Source: Bacillota bacterium (GTDB lineage Bacteria > Bacillota > Clostridia > Christensenellales > Pumilibacteraceae). From it: a stretch of DNA of 64,000 nucleotides. Made by a program: the position numbers and the translations under genes. Where the stretch lies: assembly GCA_009777485.1 (NCBI GenBank), contig WRLT01000001.1, positions 248,001 to 312,000 of the forward strand. The letters are read 5' to 3'. This document shows positions 27,043 to 36,100 of the stretch, piece after piece (positions within the stretch are counted from its first letter, which is position 1; every line of letters starts with the position of its first letter). The notes beneath the pieces were generated by a model. That model ran no database searches. It had not been told where the DNA came from and saw nothing but the letters and a program-made list of their open reading frames with translations.

Positions 27043-27384
27043 TTAAACTCCTTCCTTGCTGAGAATACTCTCGTACGTATACTCGGCGTTTTTTAAAACT
27101 TTTCCTATTTCGGCGCGGGTAAGCTTTTCATTCTCTTCTTCCATTTGCGCAAGCAAAATGCTGTGCCGTTCGGCGCGTGTTTTTAATACATGCTCTACCG
27201 ACCGCGCATCTAGGTGCTCAAACGGAAGGCACAACGCGAGAGAACTCCCGCGTTGGCCCCGTGCGTGTACCTCGAAACCTCGCGTTTTGTAGTTGCGCAC
27301 GATAAAATAATCGGAGTCTATGCCCTTAACTCGCTGCGCTATGCCAAACAAATCGTCATAAATAATTTCGTAAGTACCAATCAT
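27043..27384 (-). CDS. Small phage head-region protein
   Basis: A 113-residue protein: a beta N-terminal half (YEIIYDDLFGIAQRVKG, then YFIVRNYKTRGFEVHA), then a long amphipathic helix (EEENEKLTRAEIGKVLKNAE). It lies 33 bp after the capsid gene. No family recognised; a minor head or head-closure protein is likely by position. Confidence 0.58.
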   Translation of the reverse strand: MIGTYEIIYDDLFGIAQRVKGIDSDYFIVRNYKTRGFEVHARGQRGSSLALCLPFEHLDARSVEHVLKTRAERHSILLAQMEEENEKLTRAEIGKVLKNAEYTYESILSKEGV

Positions 27385-27417
27385 AGGTAAATTTCTCCTA
27401 AAGCCTTTATTTCGGCT

Positions 27418-28581
27418 CTACTGCCAAATATTTGTAATCCTGCCTTGCGCGTTAGGCTTTTCGCAGATTAAATCGCAATATTTTACTAACGTCGCGGTGT
27501 AGGTGGGTTTGCCTTGATTTTGGCGCAATATTTTGCCGTTCTCGTTTTCTAAATAACGCCAATCGCATAACTGATGCAGTTTAAAGGCAGTAGTGTCTAA
27601 CAAATACATCGTATTTTTGCCTATAAAACGGTCGTGAATTAGGGGTATTCCGTTATAAGAAAGCGACTTAAATCCGCCTGCAAGCTCCATAACATCAATG
27701 TTGCGCTTGAATTGCGCCATATAATTTTGATACGTTTGCTTTACGTCTAAGGAACAAGCAATGTAATTTACCGTACCGGAACTATTCATTTCAATCGAAT
27801 CAATAGCCGTTTGAATCATAGCTTCGTCTAAATATTCGCTAGAAAGACGCGCTTGTTGGTACGGATTTAAAAACTGATGCTGCGCGCGCGTTACGCCGTA
27901 TAAGGTAGCACTGTTTGAAAACAGCGCGCCGAGTCCGGTGATTTCTTTGTTTTTGGAACCTTGAACGTATGCCGAACCGCCTGAGAATGTCGAGTACCCT
28001 GTATTATTTATATAGGCAAGCCTTGATGCACGGTCTACACGCGTAACACGCGCACCTGCCAGAACCAATTCACCTGCGTTGTTGTAAAGGTCTATCACAA
28101 GCCCCTCAATAAAGTTTTCTATTCCGTCGCTCATAGTTAATCTTCCAAGCATCGAACTGCTTACGTCCGCAAGCTTTCCGCTTCCGTCGCCGTACAGCAT
28201 ACGCCCCAGATTAAATTTCGACGCTTCTAAAAGCCCTTGCAACTCGGCGTTTAATAAATCTACAAACGAACCGCGTTCGTCGCTGGACGCGCGCACCGCT
28301 TTATCCGAAATTTCTATTTGCCCGTACAGATTTTTTAGCTTTGTTACAAATTGCAAATAGTTGTTTCCCGCAGGCGCAGGTAAAATAGAATCTTCGTCGC
28401 CCGCACCGATACCGCCGTTGATACCGTATGAAACGGCCTTGCGGATTTCCTTTCCCCAAACGTCCGAAGTCGTTTGCTCGATTTTAGTCATAAGGGGATT
28501 GATTTTAGTGTTTAATAACTCTGTAACCGCTCCTAAATAAACGGTTTTTAAGGCGTTTTCCGCCGTTTGAAGTGTAACCAT
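27418..28581 (-). CDS. Phage major capsid protein
   Basis: A 387-residue protein directly after a scaffold-like gene and before connector genes. Visible features: an N-terminal helix (AENALKTVYLGAVTELLN), a central loop-rich part, and C-terminal strands (FKSLSYNGIPLIHDRFIGKN, then TMYLLDTTAFKLHQLCDW) typical of the P-domain of HK97-fold capsid proteins. Length suits the family. It should form the icosahedral shell. Confidence 0.8.
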   Translation of the reverse strand: MVTLQTAENALKTVYLGAVTELLNTKINPLMTKIEQTTSDVWGKEIRKAVSYGINGGIGAGDEDSILPAPAGNNYLQFVTKLKNLYGQIEISDKAVRASSDERGSFVDLLNAELQGLLEASKFNLGRMLYGDGSGKLADVSSSMLGRLTMSDGIENFIEGLVIDLYNNAGELVLAGARVTRVDRASRLAYINNTGYSTFSGGSAYVQGSKNKEITGLGALFSNSATLYGVTRAQHQFLNPYQQARLSSEYLDEAMIQTAIDSIEMNSSGTVNYIACSLDVKQTYQNYMAQFKRNIDVMELAGGFKSLSYNGIPLIHDRFIGKNTMYLLDTTAFKLHQLCDWRYLENENGKILRQNQGKPTYTATLVKYCDLICEKPNAQGRITNIWQ

Positions 28582-28622
28582 ATTTTTTTCTCCTTGTTTT
28601 TGTTTTTTTGATTTTTAAAATT

Positions 28623-29126
28623 TTATTGTTTTAACATTTGTTGTACTAAGTACTTTGCCTCTTCCAGCGTTTTAGGCTTAGGGGCAGGTGCGGAAACGCT
28701 GAAACCTACGCTGCCTTGCAGAACGGGGGCGGGTTTGGGCGCAAGCAAGCGTTCGGTAAGATAGCTTTTTACTACGCGCTCGGCAACACGCACGTCTTGC
28801 GCGGCACGCTCTAAAAACTCTTCGTCTGTAAGAATTTGGTCTAGCTTTGTTTTTAGGCGCGTGCACTCCTGTGCGCTTTCGACAGCGGAATATTCTAATG
28901 CCTTTGCCTCCTGACAACGTTTAGTAAACTCTGCCTCTAACGCCTTATACGCCTTAAACAGCGCGTCCGCATCGCAAAATTTCCCGTACCGCTTTTCGGC
29001 AATCGCCTGTTCGGTTGGTTTTTCCGTTTCCTCTTGCACCTGCGGGAGCGTTTCTTGCTGCACTTCTGCTTCGGGCGTTTCCCCACTCTCTTGCGGAGTA
29101 ACCTCCGATGGATTAAGGTCTGTCAT
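28623..29126 (-). CDS. Phage scaffold protein
   Basis: A 167-residue, acidic and helical protein with Glu/Pro/Gln-rich N-terminus (TPQESGETPEAEVQQE) and a central coiled coil (ALEAEFTKRCQEAKALE), ending in a basic-amphipathic tail (KPKTLEEAKYLVQQMLKQ) typical of capsid-binding scaffold C-termini. I start at the ATG at 29126, preceded by GGAGG; it overlaps the portal stop by 14 nt. It precedes the capsid gene. Confidence 0.75.
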   Translation of the reverse strand: MTDLNPSEVTPQESGETPEAEVQQETLPQVQEETEKPTEQAIAEKRYGKFCDADALFKAYKALEAEFTKRCQEAKALEYSAVESAQECTRLKTKLDQILTDEEFLERAAQDVRVAERVVKSYLTERLLAPKPAPVLQGSVGFSVSAPAPKPKTLEEAKYLVQQMLKQ

Positions 29127-30981
29127 GTCCGCCTCCCTCCGCCTCTGTTTCAAGGCTGCTAAATTGCTTATGCTCGCGTATGTGCTGCATTAACCTTTCT
29201 TTTAAACTAGGGTTTTTAGCCGAAAGCTTTTGAAATTCGCCGCCCAAGCAATATTTTGTGTGCTCGGCAATATGCAAATCATGGCGGTCGATTTCTAAAA
29301 CCTCCGGGTTGCCCTGTTTAATTGAGAGGTTTTCTTTTGCGGCGCGCGCAATATTTAAGCTTTCCATATCCCGCGTAAATTCCCAGCCGCCGTAGCCTAA
29401 AACGTCCAAAATCTTATAGCGCATCGCATCGCTTAGCTTGCCGTTTTCGTCGTGCAAAAGCCCCATGCGCAAAAGGTCGAACATCAAGCTTTGCTTAACA
29501 GCGGGCGTAGACGAAATTTCGTTTTCTGTATCAAAAACTACATCGTCGCAGGTAATATCGGATTTGTTCCAATAAATCAATTCTACCTCGCCGCCGTCGC
29601 CTACCACGCGTGAAAGCCTGCCCGCGCCCGCAAACTGCTTATACAGCCGCAAAATTTGACGCCCGATTTTTCGGATAGCAGACTTTACGTATTCGGCCGT
29701 TACCGACAAACGCGTATCGTCCTGCTCGATAAGCAGCTGAATCGCCACGCCGGAGGAATGCGCCGAAGTGGTAGTAGACGAACGCATAATCTCGCTTACG
29801 CCGCTAATCGAAATAAACTCCGAAAGCAAGCGTTCTTCCTCGTGCGCAAAATCTAGCGGCACGCGCCCCGTCTCTAATAGGCGCGGAGGCGCACTGCCTT
29901 GCCGATACTGCAAAATTTTGCCCGGCGCTAAGCCCTCTGTTTCTAAATTATCGATATCAACCGAACCGTCCTCAACTGCGAGAACGCCCATGGAAATACG
30001 GTTTAAAAACTCATGCTTGCGATTTTTAACCGCGTTATAGGCGCGTTGAATAGGAATCACGCGCTCGACAACGCTTTGGCAAAAGAAGTTTCCCGCCTTT
30101 TTTAGCGAATCCTGCTTTACAAAAGGAAAATCTAAGCAGCCGTAATTGCCGTTTTGATACGGCAAGCCGCCGCAATGCAGCAGCCTACCGCCCGCAACAA
30201 CGGCAAATTCGCCGTTCGGCAAATCCGCGCGCGGCCGCGTATAACGTTCGATTACCAAACAATACCCGTCCCCCTTTTCCATTGCCGAAATACCCGCACC
30301 CGGCGTAAACACTTCTACCTCTTCGCTAGAAACCTCTACGCCCCAAACCCGCCTGACTTCGGCAACAGGCACGGCTTTTGCGTGGATTAAACTCTCGCAT
30401 TCGGAAAGCTCCTCTACGGAAACGGAAGAGGGGTAGAGTTCGTACGGCGGACACACGTCCACCCGCACCTCGCCCTCGTATACGTTTGCTCCGTCTACCG
30501 AACCTACCAAACGCCCCGCGTTTTGGTCCCACGAAACCTTGTAAAAAGAAGAGCCGCACAGCTCGCTCCACATAGCTGCCTTAGCCGCTAAGCTGCTAAA
30601 CTCTAAAACGCGGCATGCGCCGTCTAAGATTTTGCCCGCCGTTTTTGCGGTGCGCATATCATCCTCGTCCGAACTTGCGGGACGAACACTCATTTTAGGA
30701 CGGATACGCCCCAGCTTTGCTAAGCGCGTTTCAAAAATCGGCGCAACGTGGTTGTACACCCCGCGCTCTTGCCAATGGTATTCTTTTTCGAATTCCGAAA
30801 CGCCGTCGGGGCCCGCAATACAATACTGATTGCCCGCAACAAAGTTTACGTTAAGCTGCCATTGCGTTTCCAACGGACGCCTAATACGCGCACGTTCTAG
30901 ATAGTCCGCGCGGATTTCGGCGGCCTTGTCGGCTGCTGCCTCGTCTGCGCTTACGTTTTTGCGTTTGATTTTTGCACTCAT
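29113..30981 (-). CDS. Phage portal protein
   Basis: A 622-residue protein. The N-terminal region (LETQWQLNVNFVAGNQY) and long central segment (VIPIQRAYNAVKNRKHEFLN; MRSSTTTSAHSSGVAIQLL) match short-tailed-phage (P22-type) portals that form the dodecameric DNA channel. The start at 30979-30981 is favoured because its ATG overlaps the previous gene's stop (ATGA) behind GGGGAAGAGG; a longer frame would overlap that gene almost fully. Stands second after terL in packaging order. Confidence 0.85.
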   Translation of the reverse strand: MSAKIKRKNVSADEAAADKAAEIRADYLERARIRRPLETQWQLNVNFVAGNQYCIAGPDGVSEFEKEYHWQERGVYNHVAPIFETRLAKLGRIRPKMSVRPASSDEDDMRTAKTAGKILDGACRVLEFSSLAAKAAMWSELCGSSFYKVSWDQNAGRLVGSVDGANVYEGEVRVDVCPPYELYPSSVSVEELSECESLIHAKAVPVAEVRRVWGVEVSSEEVEVFTPGAGISAMEKGDGYCLVIERYTRPRADLPNGEFAVVAGGRLLHCGGLPYQNGNYGCLDFPFVKQDSLKKAGNFFCQSVVERVIPIQRAYNAVKNRKHEFLNRISMGVLAVEDGSVDIDNLETEGLAPGKILQYRQGSAPPRLLETGRVPLDFAHEEERLLSEFISISGVSEIMRSSTTTSAHSSGVAIQLLIEQDDTRLSVTAEYVKSAIRKIGRQILRLYKQFAGAGRLSRVVGDGGEVELIYWNKSDITCDDVVFDTENEISSTPAVKQSLMFDLLRMGLLHDENGKLSDAMRYKILDVLGYGGWEFTRDMESLNIARAAKENLSIKQGNPEVLEIDRHDLHIAEHTKYCLGGEFQKLSAKNPSLKERLMQHIREHKQFSSLETEAEGGGHDRP

Positions 30982-31268
30982 TCCTCTTCCCCTTTTACTG
31001 CTTTTTTTGTTTTCTTTTTCGGTGCGGACGGTGTGGCCGCGCTCTCTTGCGGCGGCGTTTCGTGCGCTGCGCCTGCGCTTGCTTTTGCTTGCGCTTTTTC
31101 TTGCGCTTTTTCCTTTTCGAACAATGCGCAAATTTCGCTAAGACAACCGCGGCATACATGAAGCCGCGAACGGATTCCTACATGCGACGGCGCAACCGTG
31201 AATTCGGCAGCATTTCTGCATATACCCAACTCGCACCTGACTTTTACTTGCGTCTTTGTTAATTGCAT
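30978..31268 (-). CDS. Small cysteine-containing phage protein
   Basis: A 96-residue protein with a possible zinc site (CELGIC and CRGC about 22 residues apart) in the first half and a Lys/Ala/Glu-rich tail. Its stop overlaps the portal start. No family recognised. The longer reading of the portal frame through this region is rejected because this frame has its own start and coupling. Confidence 0.6.
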   Translation of the reverse strand: MQLTKTQVKVRCELGICRNAAEFTVAPSHVGIRSRLHVCRGCLSEICALFEKEKAQEKAQAKASAGAAHETPPQESAATPSAPKKKTKKAVKGEEE

Positions 31269-31322
31269 AAAAATTCCTCCTTTTTTTATTTTTTAAAATA
31301 CATACCCGCATTCGGTATTTAT

Positions 31323-31619
31323 TTAAAAACTTACCTTATCGCCGTTTAGCTCCCCTAACAATTTAAGCAGCCTGTCGCGCTCGGCAATCAGCTGCTGCTC
31401 GGTTAATTCTTCTACGGCAGTTTCTTTATTGGTTTCTAACAGCAGTTTAATCGCGGTGATATCGGGCGGAACTTCATACTGCGTTACCTTGCGCTTTAAC
31501 AGCTGCATTTTACCGTCTTTATCCGCTGCGTATTCTTCTACCTCGTCTTGTGCCGTATAGCCTTCGGCACGCTTAAATAATGCCTTTTCCAACGTATCCT
31601 TTGTTTTCTTCTCCCCCAT
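31323..31619 (-). CDS. Phage packaging-region protein (possible small terminase)
   Basis: A 98-residue protein: ALFKRAEGYTAQDEVEEY, then LLKRKVTQYEVPPDITAIKL and LTEQQLIAERDRLLKLLGEL. The GYT-EEY...KRKVT...VPPDxxAxKLLL layout is common in about 100-residue proteins next to terL in Bacillota phages and often labelled small terminase-like. GGAGGTGA lies 4-5 nt before the ATG at 31619; the TTG-start reading six codons upstream is less likely. It lies just downstream of terL rather than upstream, which is unusual for terS. Confidence 0.65.
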   Translation of the reverse strand: MGEKKTKDTLEKALFKRAEGYTAQDEVEEYAADKDGKMQLLKRKVTQYEVPPDITAIKLLLETNKETAVEELTEQQLIAERDRLLKLLGELNGDKVSF

Positions 31620-31640
31620 ACACTCACCTCCGTTCAAGTT

Positions 31641-33065
31641 TTATCTGCGCCGAATTTTTCTAAGCAGCCGCTCTTTATCCAACGTGATGTCGGATTTTTT
31701 AGTGCGCGGCGTATAGCCTTGCGGACGGCTCATTAAGTAGTAGCGCAATTCGTCCAATGCGTGGTCGTCCTTTTTTTGCGGCGTATCGCCCTCCTGCCAA
31801 AAGTAGCCTTTTATTTCGCGAATCAGCTGCGTACAGTTTTTAAAAATGTATAGCTTAGGCCCTGCGCCGTCGCCCAACAAAAAATTTTTTACGCGCGCTA
31901 TTCCCGCAAAAATATCCTTAACTACGTTAGAATTTGTTAAGATGCCTTTTTCGTAAAACAACTCTGATACCGATTTCACACCCGCAAGCGTGCGCTGCCC
32001 CGCCGCGCTGTCGATTAAGCTCTCGTACCGCCCGTCGCGCGTGTGCGGCCAATTTAAAGCCCTGCACTTGCCCTTAATCGCCTCTGCGTGATAATCTATA
32101 TCTTTACGCGCCTCGTAATGCTCGGCAACCGCATACACCACGCCGTCGGGCGAAACCGCGTACCAATGGCACGAAAGCGGATTGTTTAGCCCTGGGTCTA
32201 TCGACATTTTATCGTACCATTCGCGCGGGATTGCAAACGGATCGATTACGTGCACGCGCTCGTCAAACTCGTAATACACCAGCCCCGACGCGGCAGAAAA
32301 TTTTCCGTAGCGGCGAACCGTTAATTCGTTTTCGCTCATGGTGCGCGTAACCGCCTCAACCTCGTCCGCATCTAAATACGGGTTGTCCGCCCACTCCATA
32401 GTGATGTGCCAAACTTCGGGGTCTGCGTCCTCGTTGAGGTAAAATTTGTTGTAGACATAGGTTAGCCCGTTTAGCGGCGTCATCGTGCCGAACAGCTCGC
32501 CCTTGCGGTCTATTATGCGCATGCGGCATTCGTCGTAAATGTCTTGCGGCGGTTCTTCGTCGAACCATACAAAGTCCAGCGACACGCCCTGAAATTTTTC
32601 GCGCCCCATCTCGCAGCTTTTAAAGCCGATTTCCGATACGCCGCCCAGCACATTTTTAATGGTTATGTAGTCTATAACGCCGCCGCGCGGATTAGAGGCT
32701 TTGCCCGAAACCATAGCTATATCTACTATCCAATCGGGGTTTATGTAATCTAAAATTTTGCTTTGCGCCACATCGCGCTGTACGCGGTTCGACAGCGACA
32801 CTACCCAACCTTTGACGTTATCGCGGTTTTTTCGGTGCGGATGAATGCCGCGCGCCATATACACGGCCTCTGCCGCGCCGCACTCGGTTTTGCCGCTTCG
32901 GTTGCCGCCGAACACCCAACGGTTGCGCTTTAAGCACGCATGAAAAGCTATTTGCTTTGCATGAACCTTATCGGTATTATAATGCGCAAGGCGGTTTTTT
33001 ACGCGGCAATGCTTGATAGCTTTTTCTAGCCGCAAAATTTGTGTAATAATTTCTTTTTCGTCCAT
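31641..33065 (-). CDS. terL: Phage terminase large subunit
   Basis: A 474-residue packaging motor. The ATPase shows Walker A GGNRSGKT (residues about 53-60) and Walker B VWFDEEPP (about 166-173), then the coupling segment GTMTPLNG. The RNase H-like nuclease has the acidic residues MSIDPG, ESLIDSAA and DHALDELRYYL. All key residues are present, so it is probably active. It cleaves concatemeric DNA and pumps it through the portal. It is the first gene of the late operon; no upstream terS is visible. Confidence 0.93.
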   Translation of the reverse strand: MDEKEIITQILRLEKAIKHCRVKNRLAHYNTDKVHAKQIAFHACLKRNRWVFGGNRSGKTECGAAEAVYMARGIHPHRKNRDNVKGWVVSLSNRVQRDVAQSKILDYINPDWIVDIAMVSGKASNPRGGVIDYITIKNVLGGVSEIGFKSCEMGREKFQGVSLDFVWFDEEPPQDIYDECRMRIIDRKGELFGTMTPLNGLTYVYNKFYLNEDADPEVWHITMEWADNPYLDADEVEAVTRTMSENELTVRRYGKFSAASGLVYYEFDERVHVIDPFAIPREWYDKMSIDPGLNNPLSCHWYAVSPDGVVYAVAEHYEARKDIDYHAEAIKGKCRALNWPHTRDGRYESLIDSAAGQRTLAGVKSVSELFYEKGILTNSNVVKDIFAGIARVKNFLLGDGAGPKLYIFKNCTQLIREIKGYFWQEGDTPQKKDDHALDELRYYLMSRPQGYTPRTKKSDITLDKERLLRKIRRR

Positions 33066-33087
33066 ACTTCATACTTTGTTGCTTTAC

Positions 33088-33149
33088 AAGGTAGTTTTTT
33101 AAATTGAGTGCGTCATGCGTTAAATTGTTTCAATAAACAAAACTACCTT
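33088..33149. repeat. Inverted repeat between terL and the SH3b gene
   Basis: AAGGTAGTTTT (33088-33098) and its exact complement AAAACTACCTT (33139-33149), separated by 40 nt, in the divergent region between terL and the SH3b gene. An operator or stem-loop is possible; an attachment-site role cannot be shown. Confidence 0.6.
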
Positions 33150-33203
33150 AAAAATTCGACAGCCGTTTTAATAATGTTTGATTTTTCTTACTTGGGTCTA
33201 TCA

Positions 33204-33209
33204 TATAAT
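33204..33209 (+). promoter_or_regulatory. -10 box abutting the SH3b gene start
   Basis: TATAAT ends 6 nt before the ATG at 33216 with no Shine-Dalgarno between, so a transcript from it would be leaderless. The only -35-like hexamer (TTGATT at 33178-33183) is 20 bp away, so the promoter is weaker evidence than the three similar cases elsewhere in the window. Confidence 0.45.
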
Positions 33210-33215
33210 AGAGTT

Positions 33216-33986
33216 ATGAAAGCCGCGCGTAAAATTTTTATACTTTCGCTGCTTATGTTGTGCTGCGCCGTTTCCGCTTTGCACGCTGCGGTGCGCAGCC
33301 GCGCAAACGCAAGCACGCCCGTGCCTGTTGTTCCCGACATTCCCTACGGCGTTATCGAAGAGGACGGCGTACATTTTTATCTGCACGATAATGGGATACT
33401 GCGCGCCGTAACCACTTTGCCAAAAACGTATTTTGTGCTGCTTACGGGCGAGCATAATGCCGAATTTTATACCGCCGTATATTTTGATTTAAACGGCTAT
33501 GTGCGCAAATCCGACGTAAGCCGCGTAGACTTCGAACCCGTAACAAAATTCGCAAACGGCGGCCTAACCGTAACGGCGGACGTAACGGGCATTAACATAC
33601 GCGCAACGCCCGACCATATTAACGGACAAGTGTTAGGCGATTTGCAGCGCGGCGCAACGGCGGTGTATTACGGTACGCTTGCAGGCTCGTCCCCGATATC
33701 AGGCGCGAACGAATGGTTTTTTATTAAAACTACCCTTGCAGGCGAAACCGTATTCGGCTATGTGTACGCGCCGTATGTAACGGCAACGCCTATCCCCGAC
33801 AACGTTATAGAAAAGGTGCTGCACATTCCCGAAAACGGAGGCGGCAGCTTTGAACCGCCTAATCCCGAATGGCCTCCGTATTTGACATATGTGTTTGTAG
33901 CGTGTTTAAGTATTCCCGCCTTTTTGGTCATGCTGCTGCTTTTTAAAAAACCCGAAAAACGCAATAAAGTGCCCAGAGGCTTTTAA
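33216..33986 (+). CDS. Secreted/membrane-anchored SH3b-domain protein
   Basis: A 256-residue protein from the ATG at 33216: signal peptide or anchor (KIFILSLLMLCCAVSAL), a long extracellular part, an SH3b-like domain (about residues 120-200; GLTVTADVTGINIRATPD and QRGATAVYYGTLAG), and a C-terminal membrane helix (TYVFVACLSIPAFLVMLLLF) with a basic end. SH3b domains bind peptidoglycan or proteins at the wall. Longer in-frame starts at 33108 and 33174 lack ribosome sites. It runs opposite to the phage genes around it. Confidence 0.7.
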   Translation: MKAARKIFILSLLMLCCAVSALHAAVRSRANASTPVPVVPDIPYGVIEEDGVHFYLHDNGILRAVTTLPKTYFVLLTGEHNAEFYTAVYFDLNGYVRKSDVSRVDFEPVTKFANGGLTVTADVTGINIRATPDHINGQVLGDLQRGATAVYYGTLAGSSPISGANEWFFIKTTLAGETVFGYVYAPYVTATPIPDNVIEKVLHIPENGGGSFEPPNPEWPPYLTYVFVACLSIPAFLVMLLLFKKPEKRNKVPRGF

Positions 33987-34000
33987 ACAAGAAAAATCGT

Positions 34001-34453
34001 TTACGCGGCCTTTATTCCCGCCGCTTTGCTAAGCCTGCGCACGGTATCGTATATTAAGGGTATATCCTTATACTCCGCTATAAAACGCTCTTCGGTAAAC
34101 GTTAAGCTTAATGCGGCGTCTATACATTTTTGTACCGCCGCATCGCATTTGCGCGCCGCGCCGCTTCTAGACAGGCCTAGGCTTTTTGCAATTTCATCAA
34201 ACGATTCCATTTTTGCGCGCCGCTGTAAAATTACCGCCTCCTCTTTTTCTAAGCGGCTTTTCATCATGCGCCCCAAAACCAAAAAATTTACAATGCGCCT
34301 TTTTGCGTCATTAAGCCGCAATACATTATTAAATAACGTAAGCGTATCGGTGGTAAGATTGCGCGATGCCTCGTCTACCTGCTCTTCAATCCTTGCGCAT
34401 AACGTGCCTAGCTTACTCATCAGGCAGAATATGCAAAAAACCCATTGTTTCAT
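34001..34453 (-). CDS. Sigma-region-4-like phage late regulator
   Basis: A 150-residue protein with a C-terminal helix-turn-helix (FDEIAKSLGLSRSGAARKC) in a sigma-70 region 4-like setting, as in ArpU/RinA-type late-gene activators placed just upstream of terminase genes. The N-terminal half is helical. AAGGAG lies 8 nt before the ATG. It lies upstream of terL with only the opposite-strand SH3b gene between, so it probably activates the late operon. Confidence 0.68.
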   Translation of the reverse strand: MKQWVFCIFCLMSKLGTLCARIEEQVDEASRNLTTDTLTLFNNVLRLNDAKRRIVNFLVLGRMMKSRLEKEEAVILQRRAKMESFDEIAKSLGLSRSGAARKCDAAVQKCIDAALSLTFTEERFIAEYKDIPLIYDTVRRLSKAAGIKAA

Positions 34454-34591
34454 ACGTCGAACTCCTTGTTTGTGATATTACTATCTCATATTATCATATT
34501 AAAGGTGCCACAAGTTTGTCCTCTTTATGTTTCTGTCCCAATATTTTTTGTGATTATTTATAATTATTTATGTGAGAATTCGAAAAACCAT

Positions 34592-34632
34592 AAAAAAAGA
34601 CTGTTTCTATTTAATAATAGGTACAGCCTTTT
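34592..34632 (-). terminator. Intrinsic terminator of the isocitrate dehydrogenase gene
   Basis: Minus strand: stem AAGGCTGT / ACAGTCTT with a nested CTATT/AATAG pair, followed by a run of seven T. It lies about 30 nt after the icd stop. The rest of 34454-34591 is AT-rich with no gene seen. Confidence 0.75.
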
Positions 34633-34663
34633 TTAAAACAACTATATAAAGATTAAAAACTTC

Positions 34664-35923
34664 TTATAAATACTGTGCTATTTTTTCTAAAAATGCGCGG
34701 CTGGAAAGCTTTATAGGCTTAATGCCGTCAAGCTTAAACAGACCCGTTAAATCGCCCGTCATAAAACCTGCCTCGACGGTATCCAGCGTTGCTTTTTCTA
34801 AACGCGCCGCAAAAGCGGATAAATCTTTATTGTTATCGGTTTCGCCGCGTTTTTTAAGCGCGCCCGTCCATGCAAAAATCGTTGCTACGGGGTTGGTAGA
34901 GGTTTCGCCGCCCTCGCGGTAGCGGTAATAATGCCGCGTAACCGTGCCGTGCGCCGCCTCGTACTCAAACTTGCCGTCGGGTGAAACCAACACGCTGGTC
35001 ATCAATGCAAGCGACCCGAAAACAGACGCAACCATGTCGCTCATAACGTCGCCGTCGTAGTTTTTTAACGCCCACAGCATACCGCCGCTGCTGCGCACAA
35101 TCTGCGCCACTGCATCGTCAATCAGCTTATATTCATACACTATGCCCGCCGAATCAAAATCGGCCTTGTATTCGTTTTGGAAAACCGTTTCGAAAATATC
35201 CTTAAAGCGGTGGTCGTATGTTTTAGAAATCGTATCCTTTGTAGCAAACCACACGTCCTTTTTAAAACTTAACCCGTACTTAAAGCAGCTGCGGGCAAAC
35301 GACGCTATCGAACGGTCGGTGTTATGCACGCCTTGCACAATTCCGCAGCCGTCAAAATCGGCGATAATGCCCCTATCCTGTGTGCCGTCCGAATACGTTA
35401 CCACTAATTCGGCCTTTGCTGTTTTTACACTAGGGCAGCCGCACGGAGGCGTACAGCGGCAGGGCCTTTCGCACGCGCAAGTATCTACTGCCAGCTCGCG
35501 GTTTTTATAGATATCGCCGTATGCGTGGCGCGCAATGGCAACAGGCTTTACCCATGAGGGAATAAACGGCGTAATGCCCTTTACTAAAATAGGCTCGCGG
35601 AATACCGTGCCGTCCAGCGCGGCGCGAATCGTAGCGTTGGGCGAAATCCACATGTTAGAAAGGTTATACTCTTGCACCCTTTGCGCGTTGGGCGTAATGG
35701 TGGCGCACTTAACGCCCACGCCGTACTTTTTAATGGCATCCGCCGCCTCGTGCGTTACCTTGTCCTGCGTTTTTTCGCGCTGGTCTAAGCCCAAATCAAA
35801 AAATACGGTGTTCAGCTTAACATAGGGCTCGATTAAAATTTCTTTAATCCAGTCCCATAAAATCCGCGTCATCTCGTCGCCTTGCATTTCCACTATCGGC
35901 GTTTTAAAGGTTATCTTTGCCAT
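34664..35923 (-). CDS. icd: NADP-dependent isocitrate dehydrogenase
   Basis: A 419-residue enzyme of the type II (eukaryote-like, homodimeric) class: [28 protein letters not shown], the substrate loop [19 protein letters not shown], the catalytic [12 protein letters not shown] motif with its metal-binding aspartates, and the NADP-binding [13 protein letters not shown]. It oxidises isocitrate to 2-oxoglutarate in the TCA branch that feeds glutamate. Odd: residues 147-165 carry a [16 protein letters not shown] insert with six cysteines where relatives continue directly. The start at 35923 follows AAGGAGAG; a longer frame to 35992 lacks a ribosome site. Confidence 0.93.
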   Translation of the reverse strand: MAKITFKTPIVEMQGDEMTRILWDWIKEILIEPYVKLNTVFFDLGLDQREKTQDKVTHEAADAIKKYGVGVKCATITPNAQRVQEYNLSNMWISPNATIRAALDGTVFREPILVKGITPFIPSWVKPVAIARHAYGDIYKNRELAVDTCACERPCRCTPPCGCPSVKTAKAELVVTYSDGTQDRGIIADFDGCGIVQGVHNTDRSIASFARSCFKYGLSFKKDVWFATKDTISKTYDHRFKDIFETVFQNEYKADFDSAGIVYEYKLIDDAVAQIVRSSGGMLWALKNYDGDVMSDMVASVFGSLALMTSVLVSPDGKFEYEAAHGTVTRHYYRYREGGETSTNPVATIFAWTGALKKRGETDNNKDLSAFAARLEKATLDTVEAGFMTGDLTGLFKLDGIKPIKLSSRAFLEKIAQYL

Positions 35924-36044
35924 TCCGTATTTTTCTCTCCTTAAAGCTATGCTTATTATGCTATTATAGCACAGCCCTAGCTTACCTGTCAAATTACTTT
36001 ACAGCGCAATTCAAAAACTGCCCTCCGTTTTTTTAAATCCTATT

Positions 36045-36077
36045 AAAAAAAGAAAGCAAAATTTACTTTCTTTTTTT
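36045..36077 (-). terminator. Intrinsic terminator after the 168-residue gene
   Basis: A stem AAAAAAAGAAAG / CTTTCTTTTTTT with a 9-nt loop, symmetric and so able to act in both directions; it follows the gene at 36101 by about 24 nt. Confidence 0.65.
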
Positions 36078-36100
36078 ATGTATATGGATTTGCGTTTATT

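Noticed and set aside
29127-31131. Longer starts for the scaffold (29153) and portal (31131) genes
   Set aside because: Better ribosome sites and stop-start overlaps support 29126 and 30981; the longer frames overlap neighbouring genes.
33088-33149. The inverted repeat by terL as a phage attachment site
   Set aside because: I found no matching direct copy at the left side of the phage block and no integrase, so it is listed only as an inverted repeat.
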